This document shows positions 30,679 to 42,801 of a stretch of 58,042 bases of DNA, one piece after another (the first letter of the stretch is position 1; each line of letters opens with the position of its first letter). Origin of the DNA: Zygophlyctis sp. KS116. Its lineage: Eukaryota > Chytridiomycota. Both the position numbers and the translations under genes were made by a program. Under the pieces are notes generated by a model. It was not told where the DNA came from, did not search any database, and saw nothing but the letters and a program-made list of their open reading frames with translations. The stretch covers positions 1 to 58,042 of the forward strand of contig BAAFSQ010000037.1 of assembly GCA_054661495.1 (NCBI GenBank), given 5' to 3'.

Positions 30679-30700
30679 CAGTTTTTAGGGCAAATAACTA

Positions 30701-31659
30701 ATGTCTGATATTGTCTTTTCAGATGTCTGCAATCATCATTTTGTTATTCGCATATACAATCAGATCCAATCGGATAATCTGATTAAGCAAAAAAAGAAAT
30801 GGATGGAAGACTACTCTTACGCTAAAGGACTTTCTATATTTCTAACGTCAAAAACATCTTTATTGAAGCATGCGCTTGCACCGTTGGTGTATGCTACTTC
30901 ATCATTGATACCGGGTGGGCATATGGTTGATGATCATTCACTATTGATAAAACCAGATCAGCCAATAATTGTATTTTCTCATGGTATTGCAGGCTCGAGA
31001 TTTATGTATTCTCAGTTTGCAATTGAATGTTGTAAGAGGGGGTTGATGGTTGTTGCGGTTGAACATATGGATGGTAGTGCAATAGCAGCAAAAGATGAAA
31101 AGGGACAGATTCTTCATTATCAGCATCCACCAGATGATGAAGAGTCTATAAAAACCTTTAGAAGAACTCAGCTGATAAAGAGATCTCAGGAATTAAAAAA
31201 TGTATTAGAATATGTATCTGAAAAATGGCCCAATAGAGATATGTATTTAGCAGGACATTCTTTTGGTGGAATAACAGCATTTCATACGAGCGTAAATCAA
31301 TCAGTAAAGAAACTAGGAGTTAAAAAAGTTCTTCTAGTTGATCCCTGGTGGTATGCATTGGAAGAATCAGATTTAGGGAGCAAAAGTGATTCAATTTATT
31401 ATTGTGCAACAACAGAGAAGTTTCATTGGCCAGAACAAGACAATATGTCTGAAAAGATATTAAATAGTGGTAAATATTATACGATTTTACTCTAGGTAAA
31501 TTTGATTGGAAAACTTTAGATTGTTTTGATGCAAGACATCAGGATTTGTCTGATATAGCTGTTCATCTTCCATTTGCTATTAAAGCGACTGGTAATGGAG
31601 GGGAAAAGGGGGGACTTACTCATATAAGACATGTTTTAGATTTCTTTTTAAAGCATTAA
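30701..31659 (+). CDS. PAF-acetylhydrolase-like alpha/beta hydrolase
   Basis: Two exons across a 26-nt intron (31469-31494) give 310 residues. Family features: PIIVFSHGIAGSRFMYSQFA (oxyanion strand), VVAVEHMDGSA, nucleophile elbow AGHSFGG (Gly-His-Ser-Phe-Gly), acid residue in LLVDPWW, and catalytic-histidine region DARHQDLSD. These match the platelet-activating factor acetylhydrolase / plasma Lp-PLA2 family, which removes short or oxidised acyl chains from phospholipids. No signal peptide is seen, so the enzyme is probably intracellular, like the yeast and S. pombe relatives. ATG 30701 leaves only 22 bp to the LIG4 start. Confidence 0.82.
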
Positions 31660-31672
31660 TACATTTTTGAAT

Positions 31673-33220
31673 TTATTTTCGTGGAGGAAGTTGAGGATGT
31701 CCAACTCTGGATTTTTCTTTTGCTGGTTTAGATTTTTCTATTGTTTTTTCTGTTACTAGTGTAGAAAGTTTGTTAAACCATTCATCTCGCTTTGACTTGG
31801 AGTCGGCGGAAACATAGATAACTGGCAATTCTGAATCACAAACTAGCGATTGAATCCATTCATTCTCGGCCAATGCATGTTTTGATAATTGCAACTGAAG
31901 GGAATTTGAGTAACAGAATAAGGATGGGTCCGGATGTTGAACACTTTCTACAGATAGTATATTCAGAGATTCTAGCTCTTCTTTATCCTATTTTTTAATA
32001 AGTCATAACATACCTCCTTGTATTCAAAATCAAAAAAATGCAATGCGTAATCTCGATACACAACCCAATATTTCTTCCACAACTTAAAACTTGAGAAAAT
32101 TAAATTACCATATTAGAATCATTCAATACGTTCAAGAAGTCTGAAAATTCCGGGACTTCTGGAATTTTTGCTATTTTCTTTTCTATATCTGATTGAATAA
32201 TTTGTACATCATCATAAAATCCCATTTTCAGAAACATTTTAGCTACTTCTTTTTTACCATTTGACAAGGTATACGTCCCAGAGGTTTTAAAATTCTTGGA
32301 ATAAGGCGGAAGAGTAAAGTGAACTTCTCCAAGAACTTGTCCAAGAAGCGATGGATGAGGAACAAATGCAATAGGCTCTGTACCTGCATTTGAACCCATC
32401 TTTACTTGATCCTGTTTCTTTGATTGAGATCGAAACATTAAAAAGCTTGGCTTTCTAACCAAATTTCCTCGACTTGACCCAGAATCATAAGCATGCATTG
32501 TAATTGAAACACTAACTTTATCATCATTAACATCACTAAATGTTAAAAAAATGTTATTACAATAAGAATCCATCAGATGCATGAACAAAAAACCCAAATC
32601 CTTTTGTCCCCTCCTTCACCAAAAGATGTCTAACTGATATCTGCTGCTGATAAGAGCATTTGATGGTAAATATTACATGCTCTAATATTAATTCTAGAAT
32701 ATTTTACCAAAAGTATTTGATTTTAAGCAAGCATCTACAATCTGAAGAAAAAAGCGCCGGTTAGTTTTTGTGTATTCTTCAATTGAAATATTATACAAAT
32801 CATGAACCAATTTACGATTCCTAAGAAATTAACAATCAAAAACTATTCCTACATTGCAGATTTTGATTCTTTTAAATCATCTTTTGCAGTTTCTTTACAA
32901 GATAATAAATGTTCTGGGAATTTAATCTGTTCTCCGGTCGAAGAGAATAGCCGGGTTTGATTTGCTTTTGATAAAGCGACTTCATTTTTAAATTGAATGC
33001 GATCCAAAAGTTCCTGTCTCATATTGGAATCTTGCGAATGAATCCAACTCCATAGGCCCATAGAGATAAGACCTGGGTTTAGCGATGGAGACAAATGCAA
33101 GAATTTAACTGCCTTTACAGAACTTGATTCTAAATCAGGGGCTTGTGTAGAATTTAAAGTTGAGAGAAATGAGCGAACTGACCGGAAGGACCGGAAGCCA
33201 GGATCGTCACTAGCAAGCAT
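31673..33220 (-). CDS. PH-domain protein, possibly anillin-like
   Basis: Six or so exons (introns 25-32 nt) give about 460 residues. The N-terminus is Ser-rich. A helical region follows (SMGLWSWIHSQDSN...). The middle looks like a C2-type beta domain (HVIFTIKCSYQQQISVRHLLVKEG, VSVSITMHAY, GEVHFTLPPYSK). The C-terminus is a PH domain: LWKKYWVVYRDYALHFFDFE, SADSKSKRDEWFNKL, then a proline/lysine tail. A C2-like domain directly before a C-terminal PH domain is the arrangement of anillin/Mid2-type septation scaffolds, so that role is possible but not proven. Convergent with the hydrolase gene (13 bp apart). Confidence 0.55.
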
Positions 33221-33332
33221 TCTCTTTGAGTTGACGCGCTTTTGACACGAAAACAAACGCGCCCAGTGTTATCGTTATTTTGTGTGCTTCACTTTGCTTC
33301 TACTAAACTGACACATCTGGTTTTACTAAATA

Positions 33333-34268
33333 ATGATTTGGACCAATTCTTTCAAAGTCTCTGATTTGGATGACTTGAGCGATAAAGTTATATTGATAAC
33401 GGGAGGAACTTGTGGACTTGGATTAGCTTCTGCTATTAGTTTTGTCTCAAAGAATGCCACAGTTATTATTTCAGCTAGGAATGACGAAAAGGGGAAAAAC
33501 GCCGTTGAAGAGATCAGAAGTCAATCAAACAATCCAAATGGCAAGATTTCCTATGGGATCATGGAACAGTCTAATCTTAAGTCTGTTCGGAAGTTTGCAG
33601 AATGGTTTTTAGATCTTGAAATTCCCTTGCATGTACTTTTACTAAATGCTGGAATTGCAAGCACTCCTCCTAAAATCATTGATGGAGTAGAGTCCCAATT
33701 CCTAGTTAACCATCTCTCACATTTTTATCTTGCACAGTTGCTCTTAGAAAAAGTTCAAAAGAGTTCTCCATCTCGAATAGTTTTTGTCTCTTCGGAAGCC
33801 AGTAGTTTTGTGAAACAAGTACCCAATTGGGAAGAAATTGCCGTCAACAAGTACCCAGACACTTTGACGGATTCATTTCGTCAATATGGACACTCAAAGT
33901 TAGCAAATATCCAAACAGCAATTGAATTATCTCGTCAATTGGCTAATCAAAAAGTATGGGTAAATGCAATTCATCCGGGTGCAGTAGCTACTGGAATTGG
34001 TAACAAGATTCCTTTTGTAACAAATACCTTTATTGGAAAGAGTATTTTGGCCATATTAAATATGTTTTTCTCATCTCCAGAGCAAGGCGCATTGACTCAA
34101 ATCTACGCTTCTGTTCATCCAGACATTGAATCACTTGACTATCGAGGCCAGTATTTTGTTCCTATTGCTAAAAAGGTTGAACCCACGGATATAGCAAAAA
34201 ATACAGATTCTCAAAAGGAATTGTGGAACTTGTCTCAAGATCTCATCAAAAAACTTGTTACTCAATAG
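33333..34268 (+). CDS. Short-chain dehydrogenase/reductase (retinol-dehydrogenase/WWOX-like)
   Basis: A single-exon 311-residue classical/extended SDR. Rossmann motif TGGTCGLG (TGxxxGxG) near residue 24, NAG in LLLNAGIAS, FLVNHLSHF, VFVSSEAS containing the catalytic serine, and YGHSKLAN (YxxxK). The AIHPGAVATGI segment and overall length match the retinol-dehydrogenase-like group, which uses NADP(H) on lipophilic alcohols or ketones. The substrate is unknown. No signal peptide is seen; the hydrophobic stretch near residue 240 may bind membranes. Unusually for this window it has no intron. Confidence 0.88.
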   Translation: MIWTNSFKVSDLDDLSDKVILITGGTCGLGLASAISFVSKNATVIISARNDEKGKNAVEEIRSQSNNPNGKISYGIMEQSNLKSVRKFAEWFLDLEIPLHVLLLNAGIASTPPKIIDGVESQFLVNHLSHFYLAQLLLEKVQKSSPSRIVFVSSEASSFVKQVPNWEEIAVNKYPDTLTDSFRQYGHSKLANIQTAIELSRQLANQKVWVNAIHPGAVATGIGNKIPFVTNTFIGKSILAILNMFFSSPEQGALTQIYASVHPDIESLDYRGQYFVPIAKKVEPTDIAKNTDSQKELWNLSQDLIKKLVTQ

Positions 34269-34428
34269 TTAATTTTGAACTTAATGATTGATCAATACAT
34301 TTATTACATGACCTCTAATAACTTTAACTAGTATGTGCAAATTATAAATTTAGAAATAAATGTTAGGAATGCATTGTTGACAGTGGACTGCGTATATAGG
34401 AATCATATCTAGATGCCCATCCTGTTAA

Positions 34429-37104
34429 ATGATCTCTCAACTTCGAAACATTAGGCGCCACACGAGACACGAAAACGCAAAAACGCGCTCAGTAAAACTT
34501 TCAATGGCACAAGAGATTCGTAAGCGCAAAGATAAGCATGGCACAACTCCTGGAAAGGAAGCAGTCCCAGGAATGGCCGATGATTCTATGGGGTCGTCTG
34601 TAGGGAAGGAAGATGTCGTTCCTGATTCAAAAAAGATGCACTCTCCTCAAAAACTCAAGTTGCTTTCAAGTTCCAGTTCCTCATCGGATTCTGAAGCAGC
34701 GTTTGATTTTTTCTTTACCGTGATAACTGTCTTGGCAATTTTATCTCGTCTCTACAAAATTCATGACCCAAACCAAGTGGTTTTCGATGAAGTTCATTTT
34801 GGGAAATTCGCTTCATACTATCTTCGAAGAGAGTTCTTTTTTGATGTGCATCCTCCACTTGGAAAAATGTTGATTGCTGGTGCTGGATGGCTTTTGAATT
34901 TTGATGGACATTTCTTATTTGAAAATATTGGGTTGGATTATGTCGCAAATAATGTGCCATATATTGGATTAAGAGCGTTTTGTGCTCTTTGGGGAATAAT
35001 GGTTGTTCCCTTGGGTTTTATGATTTTAAGGGAAATGGGGGTGTCGCTTGCAGCTACAGTTTTGGGATCGTCAATGTTGTTATTGGGTAATTTTAGTTTT
35101 TACAAAAAATTTGTTTTGTATTTTTAATAATTAGATAATGCTTTATTGGCCCAATCAAGATTAATTTTACTTGACAGTCAATTAATGTTCTTTTGTACAC
35201 TGACGGTATATTGTTGGATTAAATTCTTTAAAGAACGTTTTTGGTATTCAAATTTAAACTAATATTATTTATAGGCCATTTAGTGTAAAATGGTGGACTT
35301 GGTTAAGTTTGACTGGGGTAGCATTAGCGTTAACATTGGGGTAATAATTGGAAATACTGATTTTAAGAGTAAAAATGGTAGGATTATTTGCTTTTGCTAC
35401 AATCGGAGTAGCAACAATTTTCGATCTTTGGGAGTTGCTTGATATTAACCGAGGTTTAAGTTTGGTATTCTTGTAATATTTCTTATATTATAGCGTGAAT
35501 TCTATCGTCATTTTGTTGCAAGGTTTATGTGCTTGATTACTTTGCCTTTAATCCTCTATCTGTCATTCTTTTATATTCATTTTGCCATTCTGTCAAAAAG
35601 TGGTCCTGGTGATGATTTCATGAGCAAAGCTTTCCAGGAGGGGTTGATAAATAATAAAATAACTGGTAATGCAACAAGTAAGACTCTTAAAATTTAAAAA
35701 ATAGTTGTTCCTTTCCACTCAAATGTCACTATTAAGCACTCTACTAACGCTTGGCTGCATTCGCACAAGGAAAAATATCCTTTGCGATATAAAGATGGTA
35801 GAGTAAGCAGTCAAGGGCAGCAAGTGACTGTATATCCTCATGCAGATCTGAATAATCTGTTTGTTATTGAGCCTGCAGACCCAGAACTTTTCCCAAAAAT
35901 TGGTAAATATGAACCTTCAGATTTGGAAAAGGAAAGAAATGTTCGGTACATCAAAAATCATGATGTTGTTCGTCTTCGACATTTTATGACAGACACATAT
36001 CTTATTACTCATGATGTCGCTTCACCTTTGACTAATACAAATATGGAAGTAACTACGCTACCTCCTGATCAAGCTGATCAGCGTTATGACGAATCACTTT
36101 GGGAAATTATAGTGTTTGTAAATGGTGGGAAAAAAATGGCTGAAAACAAAACAACCTTGACTTCTAGACGTGATTCAATTACAATTGTTAATATTCGTCA
36201 CACTGTTGCCCTATTTAGCTCAAAGAATACTCTTCCAGAATGGGGATTTAAACAGCAGGAAGTAAATGGGAACAAGAAGATTGATAAGATTTCTGGCAAT
36301 GAATGGTCAATTGACACTGTCGAACATGAAAGGATTGTCAATGGTATCTTTTAATTTCTAATTTTAGGCAAAGACATTGATGATAAAGAAGAAGAAGAAG
36401 AAGAAAAGAAAGAGTCTGTCAAAAAAATGTCATTTATGCAAAAGTTTGGTGAACTTCAAAGCCTAATGCTAATCCATAATAATCGTTTGACTAGTTCTCA
36501 TCCATATTCTTCACAAGCAGGGTCTTGGCCTTTTGTTACTAGAGGGATATCATATTGGGAAAACAAGGAAGGGTTTCGACAGATTTATGTAATGGGAAAT
36601 CCTCCATTGTGGTGGACTGTCATTGGAGTTTTAGTCCTATTTTTCGCTTTTTATCTCTTAGACATTATTTCTCTTCGTCGAGGAATTGATACTTTTGGAT
36701 CTGAATTCAGATCTTGGTGGCTTCGAGGGTCAGGATTTTTAGTGATAGCATGGGCTTTCCATTGGATCCCCTTCTTTTTGATGGGGAGACAGCTATTTCT
36801 TCATCATTATTTCCCTGCCTTTATATTTTCAGTCTTGGCATCGGCTTCTTTTATAGACTTTTTGTTTCGTGTGGTTTTACTACCTGCACCTGGTAGCCCA
36901 TCTGCCTTTTCTCATTGGAATCAAAATCGATGGGGAGGAGTGCTACTATGGTCAGTTGTAACTGTTTTGCTGACGGTATATACTCTGTCATTTTATTACT
37001 TTTCACCACTGACTTATGGCTTTGGATTCCCAGATCTTGATCAGCTTGGTCAAAGAAAATGGCTGTCTTCTTGGGACCTTCAGCATGCAAAGAGTCCGAA
37101 ATAA
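34429..37104 (+). CDS. PMT4: Protein O-mannosyltransferase, PMT4 type
   Basis: An ER multi-pass enzyme that transfers mannose from dolichyl-phosphate-mannose to Ser/Thr of secretory proteins. After a charged cytosolic N-terminus: QVVFDEVHFGKFASYYLRR, FFFDVHPPLGKMLI (catalytic loop 1 with the DE acidic pair), ENIGLDYVANNVPYIGLR (typical of the PMT4 branch), luminal MIR repeats (STNAWLHSHKEKYPL, DVVRLRHFMTDTYL, ITIVNIRHTVALFSSK), then C-terminal helices with WIPFFLMGRQLFLHHYFPA. Introns include one of about 48 nt near 35086-35133, and others of 30-40 nt. A run of Glu/Lys lies after the MIR region. Such an enzyme would modify the Ser/Thr-rich surface proteins encoded at 17931 and 23063. Start ATG 34429; ATG 34504 is an alternative. 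Confidence 0.9.
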
Positions 37105-37283
37105 AATGTTCTCTTTAGAGATTGTTTAATATTTGGCAAAACACACACATGAAACATATCTCTTGTTTTCATGTACCTTTTGAGCTGCCATTTAAAATTG
37201 AACTCATCCTTGACCACAGCCGACCACTATGCGTTGCGGCTCAGAGCCAATATCGGAGCAGGATTTAATTAATATTGAATAAT

Positions 37284-39326
37284 ATGACTGATGCAACTGC
37301 AGCCGATATTCTACTAGCGTTTGGAAAGGAATGTCTGACACGCCCGGCTGTGATTGATCACTTACTCGGACTTGCAAAGAAATATTCTATTTCCATTAAT
37401 AGTCTTCATTCTAGTTGGTTAATGCTGAATAAAGAAAATACAGGCAATTCATCAATGCCTACTTTGGAACAATTGGATGATTTAGATGATATGATTGCAA
37501 AGTAAGTATTGACTAAACTCATCTTTAGACAGTTGGAATCTAGTATTAATAGTAGCGTTCCTCTTGATCATGCACATTTAAATGTTAAAGTTAAAAAGGA
37601 GGAGAAGGTGTATGATGTAAACTCTCTAAACGATTTTTTATCAATGGGGAATAAAGTAAAACCAGTTCAAAACACTCCTATACGAAGATCGATACAGCGG
37701 TCCGAAAGCAACACGCCATTCAAGACGCCGGTATCAAAGACAATTGAAAATCTTCAGGGATTTTCTAGTCCGATGACTCCAAAAATTGATGGTGAAAGAG
37801 GTTTAACAACTCAGTTTCAGTCTAGAAAAATAATGAATGGGCCGATTGATGTATTTAATTCACATATTCCTCAAGTTTCTAAAAGGGAGAGTGGAAATAA
37901 TCCACGATCTTGTATTACTATTGCTCCAAATCAGTTGATTAAGGGATATAGATTCATGTATGATAAATTGGCTGATGAAGGGATACAAATTGATGAATCT
38001 ATTGATGCAGTCGCGGAATTAATTGCTGCTACAGAGATTGGAAAAGAGAAAGAAAGTGAAGAAGATGATGAATTTTCTCCTGATGCATTGCTAGAAGAAG
38101 AAAAGGATTCTATAGCATTGATTCAAAGACTTATGCCGCCGCCAAATGTTCCTAGACAGGAGGAAATTTTAACTGTCGGAAGAATTTGTTGTGATAGTGC
38201 AATTGAAAATGCAAAGTTGAACGAACGGTCGATAGTCATTGAAACGTCGAGATTGATTGGAAATGGCTGTAGGATTCCTTTAAATTTAGACATGATGATT
38301 ACAGAAGGAAAATCATTCTCTTTATTTCCTGGCCAGATTATTGGAGTTAAGGGGCGTAATCCTTCAGGGAGACTTTTGAATGTTTCTGAATTTGTGTATC
38401 CTCCCTTTCCTCCTTCTCCAACAACTGAAGTATCTGCTCTTCAATCTTGGTATCCTTCAGATAATCCTTTATCTAATATCCCTCTGTCTATTATGATTTG
38501 TGCCGGGCCATATACATTTAATGATTCTTTGGACTATGAGCCTTTACACGCACTAATAGAAAAAGTGCAAGATAAGATTCCGGATGTTCTGATTTTGATG
38601 GGTCCTTTTGTTGATTCAAATCACCCACTTATTGCGCAAGGAAAGTCAGAATACGACCCATGGACATTGTTTAAGATACAATTCATGAATAGACTAGCTA
38701 AAGTACTGGATATTTTGCCTGGATTACAAATAATAATGATTCCTTCTAATAATGATTTGATAACAGAATGGAATATTCTACCGCAGCCTCCGTTGGGCAC
38801 TGGCGTTTCTGATTCTGAATCAAAACAGCTGCAAGAACTTCTCGGACTTGGTGTCGAAAGAGTCTTGATGCTTCCTAATCCCGTTACTTTTTGTATAAAT
38901 GAAATTCTAGTCAATGTATCCAATTGCGATACCTTGTTAGAACTTGCTGGATGCGAAACTGGTCGAATAGCTCCTGATTCTGTTCCTGATCGTGTTTCAT
39001 TATTTTTCAAGCATATTTTACAGCAAAGACATTTATGCCCTGTATCTCCGAGCTCTATAAAAATTCACTATTCTCAAATATCTCCTTTTGTACTCGGAAT
39101 TAAACCGCACCTATTAGTATGTCCATCAGCTCTTAAGCCTGGTGCAAAATCAGTTGAAGATGTCTTGTGTATTAATCCTGGTAAACTTCTTAAAGGAAAA
39201 TCATCTGGATCTTATTCTCTACTGTCTCTTTACCCTATGGATATTCAATCACTCGCGTCGCAGCAGGAAGAAGAAGTTTTTTGCCCAGTTGTTGACCGTT
39301 GCAGAGTTGAATTTTACAAATTATGA
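37284..39326 (+). CDS. POL12: DNA polymerase alpha-primase B subunit
   Basis: The regulatory B subunit of polymerase alpha (POLA2/Pol12), needed to start replication. Two exons are joined across a 27-nt intron (about 37501-37527). The N-terminal helical domain (residues 1-75) matches the POLA2 N-terminus; a flexible linker with TP motifs, possible CDK sites, follows (NTPIRRS, FKTPVSK, SPMTPK). The OB fold includes FPGQIIGVKGRNPSG. The inactive phosphoesterase domain has PLSIMICAGPYT, PDVLILMGPFVD, IMIPSNNDL, RVLMLPNPV and SPFVLGIKPHLLVCPS. About 670 residues. Its TGA (39324-39326) overlaps the ATG of CMC4. Confidence 0.93.
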
Positions 39327-39510
39327 ATGATCCATGCAGAAAGTATGCATGTTCCATTCAGGTATGATTGTTATATGTTAACTCTAGGCTTGTATTAAAT
39401 TAATTCCAAAGAAAAACTGCGATCTTGAGGTTAGAGAATTCAAGAAATGCTGCGAGACTCTTACTAGATCTTCTGAAGCCTGTGGGATTTCAATAAATAT
39501 CCAAAAATAA
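39323..39510 (+). CDS. CMC4: CMC4-like twin-CX9C mitochondrial protein
   Basis: This tiny gene appears only after splicing a 26-nt intron (39362-39387). The 53-residue product starts [17 protein letters not shown] and has the cysteine pattern C-x4-C-x4-C-x8-C-x9-CC-x9-C, matching human CMC4 (p8-MTCP1), including DPC...AC.IQ and the CC pair. CMC4 is an intermembrane-space protein imported by Mia40/Erv1. No presequence is expected or seen. The start codon ATG 39323-39325 overlaps the POL12 stop codon (ATGA), so its promoter or 5' UTR must lie in POL12 coding DNA, or the two share an mRNA. Stop TAA at 39508-39510. Confidence 0.85.
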
Positions 39511-39580
39511 CTATATTAGCCCATACATTGATCATGAAATCATCCATTTACAAATCCCAATACGGCTTAGGGCGTTTGAA

Positions 39581-39962
39581 ATGCCCAAATTCTATTGCGA
39601 TTATTGTGATGTCTACTTGACACATGACTCTCGATCAGTCAGAAAATCACATAATCTAGGATGGAAACATAGAATGCAAGTTCAGAATTACTATTCTTGT
39701 ATTTAATTTGAAATTTCTTAAAATTAGCACTAGAACCGATTAAAGTTGAAACAATCACAGAAGCCATTGCAAAAGCTTATGCAAACTATGTGCCACAAGG
39801 TATTAACTTTGTATCTGATTAACAGAGAACTTTTATCCAGCACCGCAGCCAAGGGGAACCTTGCAGCTGCCTCTTGGTTTCCCTCCTATGCCGCCTGGGA
39901 TCAGACCACCTCCGATTGGATGGAAACCTCCATCGCACATTCCGCTATTACCAGGGATGTAG
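39581..39962 (+). CDS. SNRPC: U1 snRNP protein C
   Basis: The N-terminus [17 protein letters not shown] followed by [19 protein letters not shown] is the U1-C C2H2 zinc finger, which stabilises U1 snRNA pairing with the 5' splice site. Splicing introns of 29 and 26 nt (starts near 39700 and 39800) gives 108 residues ending in a Pro/Gly/Met-rich tail ([14 protein letters not shown]...LLPGM), as in other U1-C proteins. The conserved finger position R/G near the end of the motif reads NLGWKH where most have C.GRKH. That is notable given this organism's tiny introns. TAG at 39960-39962. Confidence 0.93.
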
Positions 39963-40062
39963 AAGACTTTTATGATCAAATAAATTGTTAATGCTTCGTA
40001 TTTCCAAGACCGATAATTAGCATTTACTGCCTAATGGTCATCATAGATCACATAGATTTTTA

Positions 40063-42772
40063 TTATTTCTTATCGGATAATTCACGATATTTAGCTTCCA
40101 AAGAGAGCAATCGAGATTCAACCTTTTCCAAAGATGATAACAGTTCAGAGACAGACAGTCCACCAGATTCTCGAAGCTTTTGAATTTCTTCCTTTACAGA
40201 GTACAAATGGCGGGAATCAAATAGGCTACCAGCAGAATTTAAAGAAGGAATGGCCGATCTGGCTTCCAAAGTTACAAGTCCTTTTACAATATTGAATCTA
40301 ACACGCTGTTTCTCTTCATTTGGCAAAATAGATAAAAATCTTTCAGTTACAATTTCAACACTTCTAGAAGTTGGGATCATCCAGCGAGCCAATGAAGCAA
40401 GACTGGGAATTATAAAGGCTCGAACTCTCTCGTGAAAAGAAGCAGGAGTATCTAAGGAAGCCAAGAGGAAGTCAAATCCCTTTACAGATCTACTTGCCCC
40501 TAATCCACGGATTGCTCCAGAACAGACAATTCCATGTTTGTCAGCGCCAGGCTCTTTTGCAATTTTAAGTAAGAAATCCACGTCTTCGTTGCATCTTTGA
40601 TTTCCTAAAGCTTCTAAAGCGGCAGCTTTAGCCTGATAAGGCAAATTAGTTGACTTTAAAAACTTCAATAGATCTCGCCGGATTCCTTCATCTTGTATCT
40701 GGCATTCGGATGCTATACGATACATTGCTTTGGTATCTTGCTCTTTTATAAGCATTTGTCCAAGGATCTTGCGAGCTGCTGAAAAAAGTGCCTTGGATAA
40801 TGCTTTTGCAACGTAAATTCTGACTCCATAAAAAGGTTCAGAATATATGTGCTTTTCTATACGACTAAATGAGGATTGTGTTCCGATTTTGATCAATTCA
40901 CTATAGGCCCATATTCTTGTAAAGATATCAGCTGCTTCATTTGCAGATGATTCCAAAATTTCTTCCCCGGGATTCATGTCAAGAGCAAACAGGACTTTAT
41001 TTTTTGGGTCCACTCTTACAACTTTAATCTTTGATTCCCCGATTGAAAACTTGGCAAAAGCTTTACCGTCACAAAATTCCATATTTTGGTGATATTTCGT
41101 TCCATCAGCATCTACAAGTTCCACTTCTAATGTAATATCGAAATATTTATTAAAAGGTGGTTTCTGAACCTGCTCAAGACTTAAAGTGACCGTCTTCTTT
41201 TCTGACTGAGTAGCAAACTTTCCTTCAATCTTTGGAAACCTTTAATTAATATAAATCACTTCATACCCACACGAATGAAACCATTGATCAAAGAATTTAG
41301 TAAGATTCATCCCAGAAGCGTTTTCTAAACATTTTCTGAAATCTGAAGTCTCGACCGTTTTATGTACAAATTTCTTTACATAATCTTTCCATTAAACTCA
41401 TAAGATAATACCTTGAACACCTTTCCAAAATGCAGCATCTCCCAATATGTTCCGTAACATATGAATTCTCCAAGCTCCTCCAGGATACGTATGTGCATCG
41501 AACATTGCCCATGAATATTCATAATGTTTTGTCACGATATTTCTTGTGTAGATGTTGGTTTCTGCAATATACATTTCTCTGTTTTGAAACATTTCAAACT
41601 TGTAATCATCTTCAGACCAAGAATGTTCCAACCATAACGCCTCAAAATACGTTGCCTTGATTCAATAAATTTAAAAAGCTTACCCATGATTCTTTGAGCC
41701 AAACATGATCAAAATGTCTCATAACAATCAAATCTCCAAAATATGAATGAGCCATTTCATGGATATTAGTGCATTCTTAATGGTTAAATTGAAAATATAA
41801 TACCAACAGCCCAACCTCTTTCAGAATGTAGAATATCATCCATGACATACATATCACCCCAAGAAACCAATGAAATATTCTCCATTGCACCTAAAGATTA
41901 ACAAACATCCTTTAAAGTTACCCATTATGTGAATAGAGACAATCTGATCGTATTTTTTCCAAGGAAAAGGAAAATCTAGTTTATCTTGCAACCATTTCAT
42001 CATCTTTGGAGTTTCACCAAAGCTTCGTTTCAAGTCACTTGGATCAATACCTCGAGGCGCAATATATTTAATGGGTATATCACCAACCGGATCATCGTTA
42101 ACTGTTATAAAATCGCCCACTGCGATACAGATCAGGTATGATGGTGTAAGAAATTCATTGCTAAAATAAGTGGTTGTAAATCCATTTCTAGGAGAATCAA
42201 GGTTGCTTTTAGTCATCACACCATTAGTAAAACAAGAAAAACTGCTATCATGTCGAATAATAAAATCCAGAGTAGTTCTAACCACTGGGAAATCGACACA
42301 AGGGAGCCAATAACGCGCTCTCTCTGATTCATTATCAGTGATTGCATGGATGGTTTTAAGAGGGTAATCTTTAGAGGGAACATTAAAATACAAACCTCCT
42401 ATGGGATTAACAACTTTATAAGTGATAGTGATTGATCGGGTTTCGCCCGCAGCAACTTCCCTTTTCCAATAAGCAGTAACCTCATGTCCGTCATAGTCAA
42501 AATCAATATCCGCTTGAAGATCCATAAACCCGACACCATTTAATATTATTTTCGGACTAGTATTGATCGGTCCATTGTTCTTGAAAACCCAAGTTACGGA
42601 ACCGGCGATTGTTCGCAACGGAATATCAAACTCCAAGTCAATAGTTCCTATAATCATTAATTAATATCATACCATGCACCGGTTCCATAAGCAAATCAGG
42701 TGCATAGCTTGGACTATCTTTCGAAGAGAATAATTTTGCACTCTTGTATTGGTTAATATGACCGCAAGGCAT
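40063..42772 (-). CDS. M1-family zinc aminopeptidase with HEAT-like C-terminus
   Basis: A gluzincin of about 840 residues. First exon MPCGHINQYKSAKL, then the beta domain (GTIDLEFDIPLRTIAGSVTWVF), RARYWLPCVDFP, and after splicing the substrate motif GAMENISL and zinc motif HEMAHSYFG with the third ligand E exactly 18 residues later (HVWLKESWA). The catalytic tyrosine region is YSWAMFDAHTYPGGA. FFDQWFHSCGFPKIE ends the catalytic part. The C-terminal ~350 residues are helical repeats with FDFLL/CLRD-like units and PYGVR-type motifs, as in cold-active ColAP-type and TAF2-like M1 proteins. An intact active site favours a peptidase over TAF2. Seven or so introns of 25-30 nt. Confidence 0.88.
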
Positions 42773-42801
42773 CAAACGTCAATTTAGGGTTACCAACAGT
42801 T

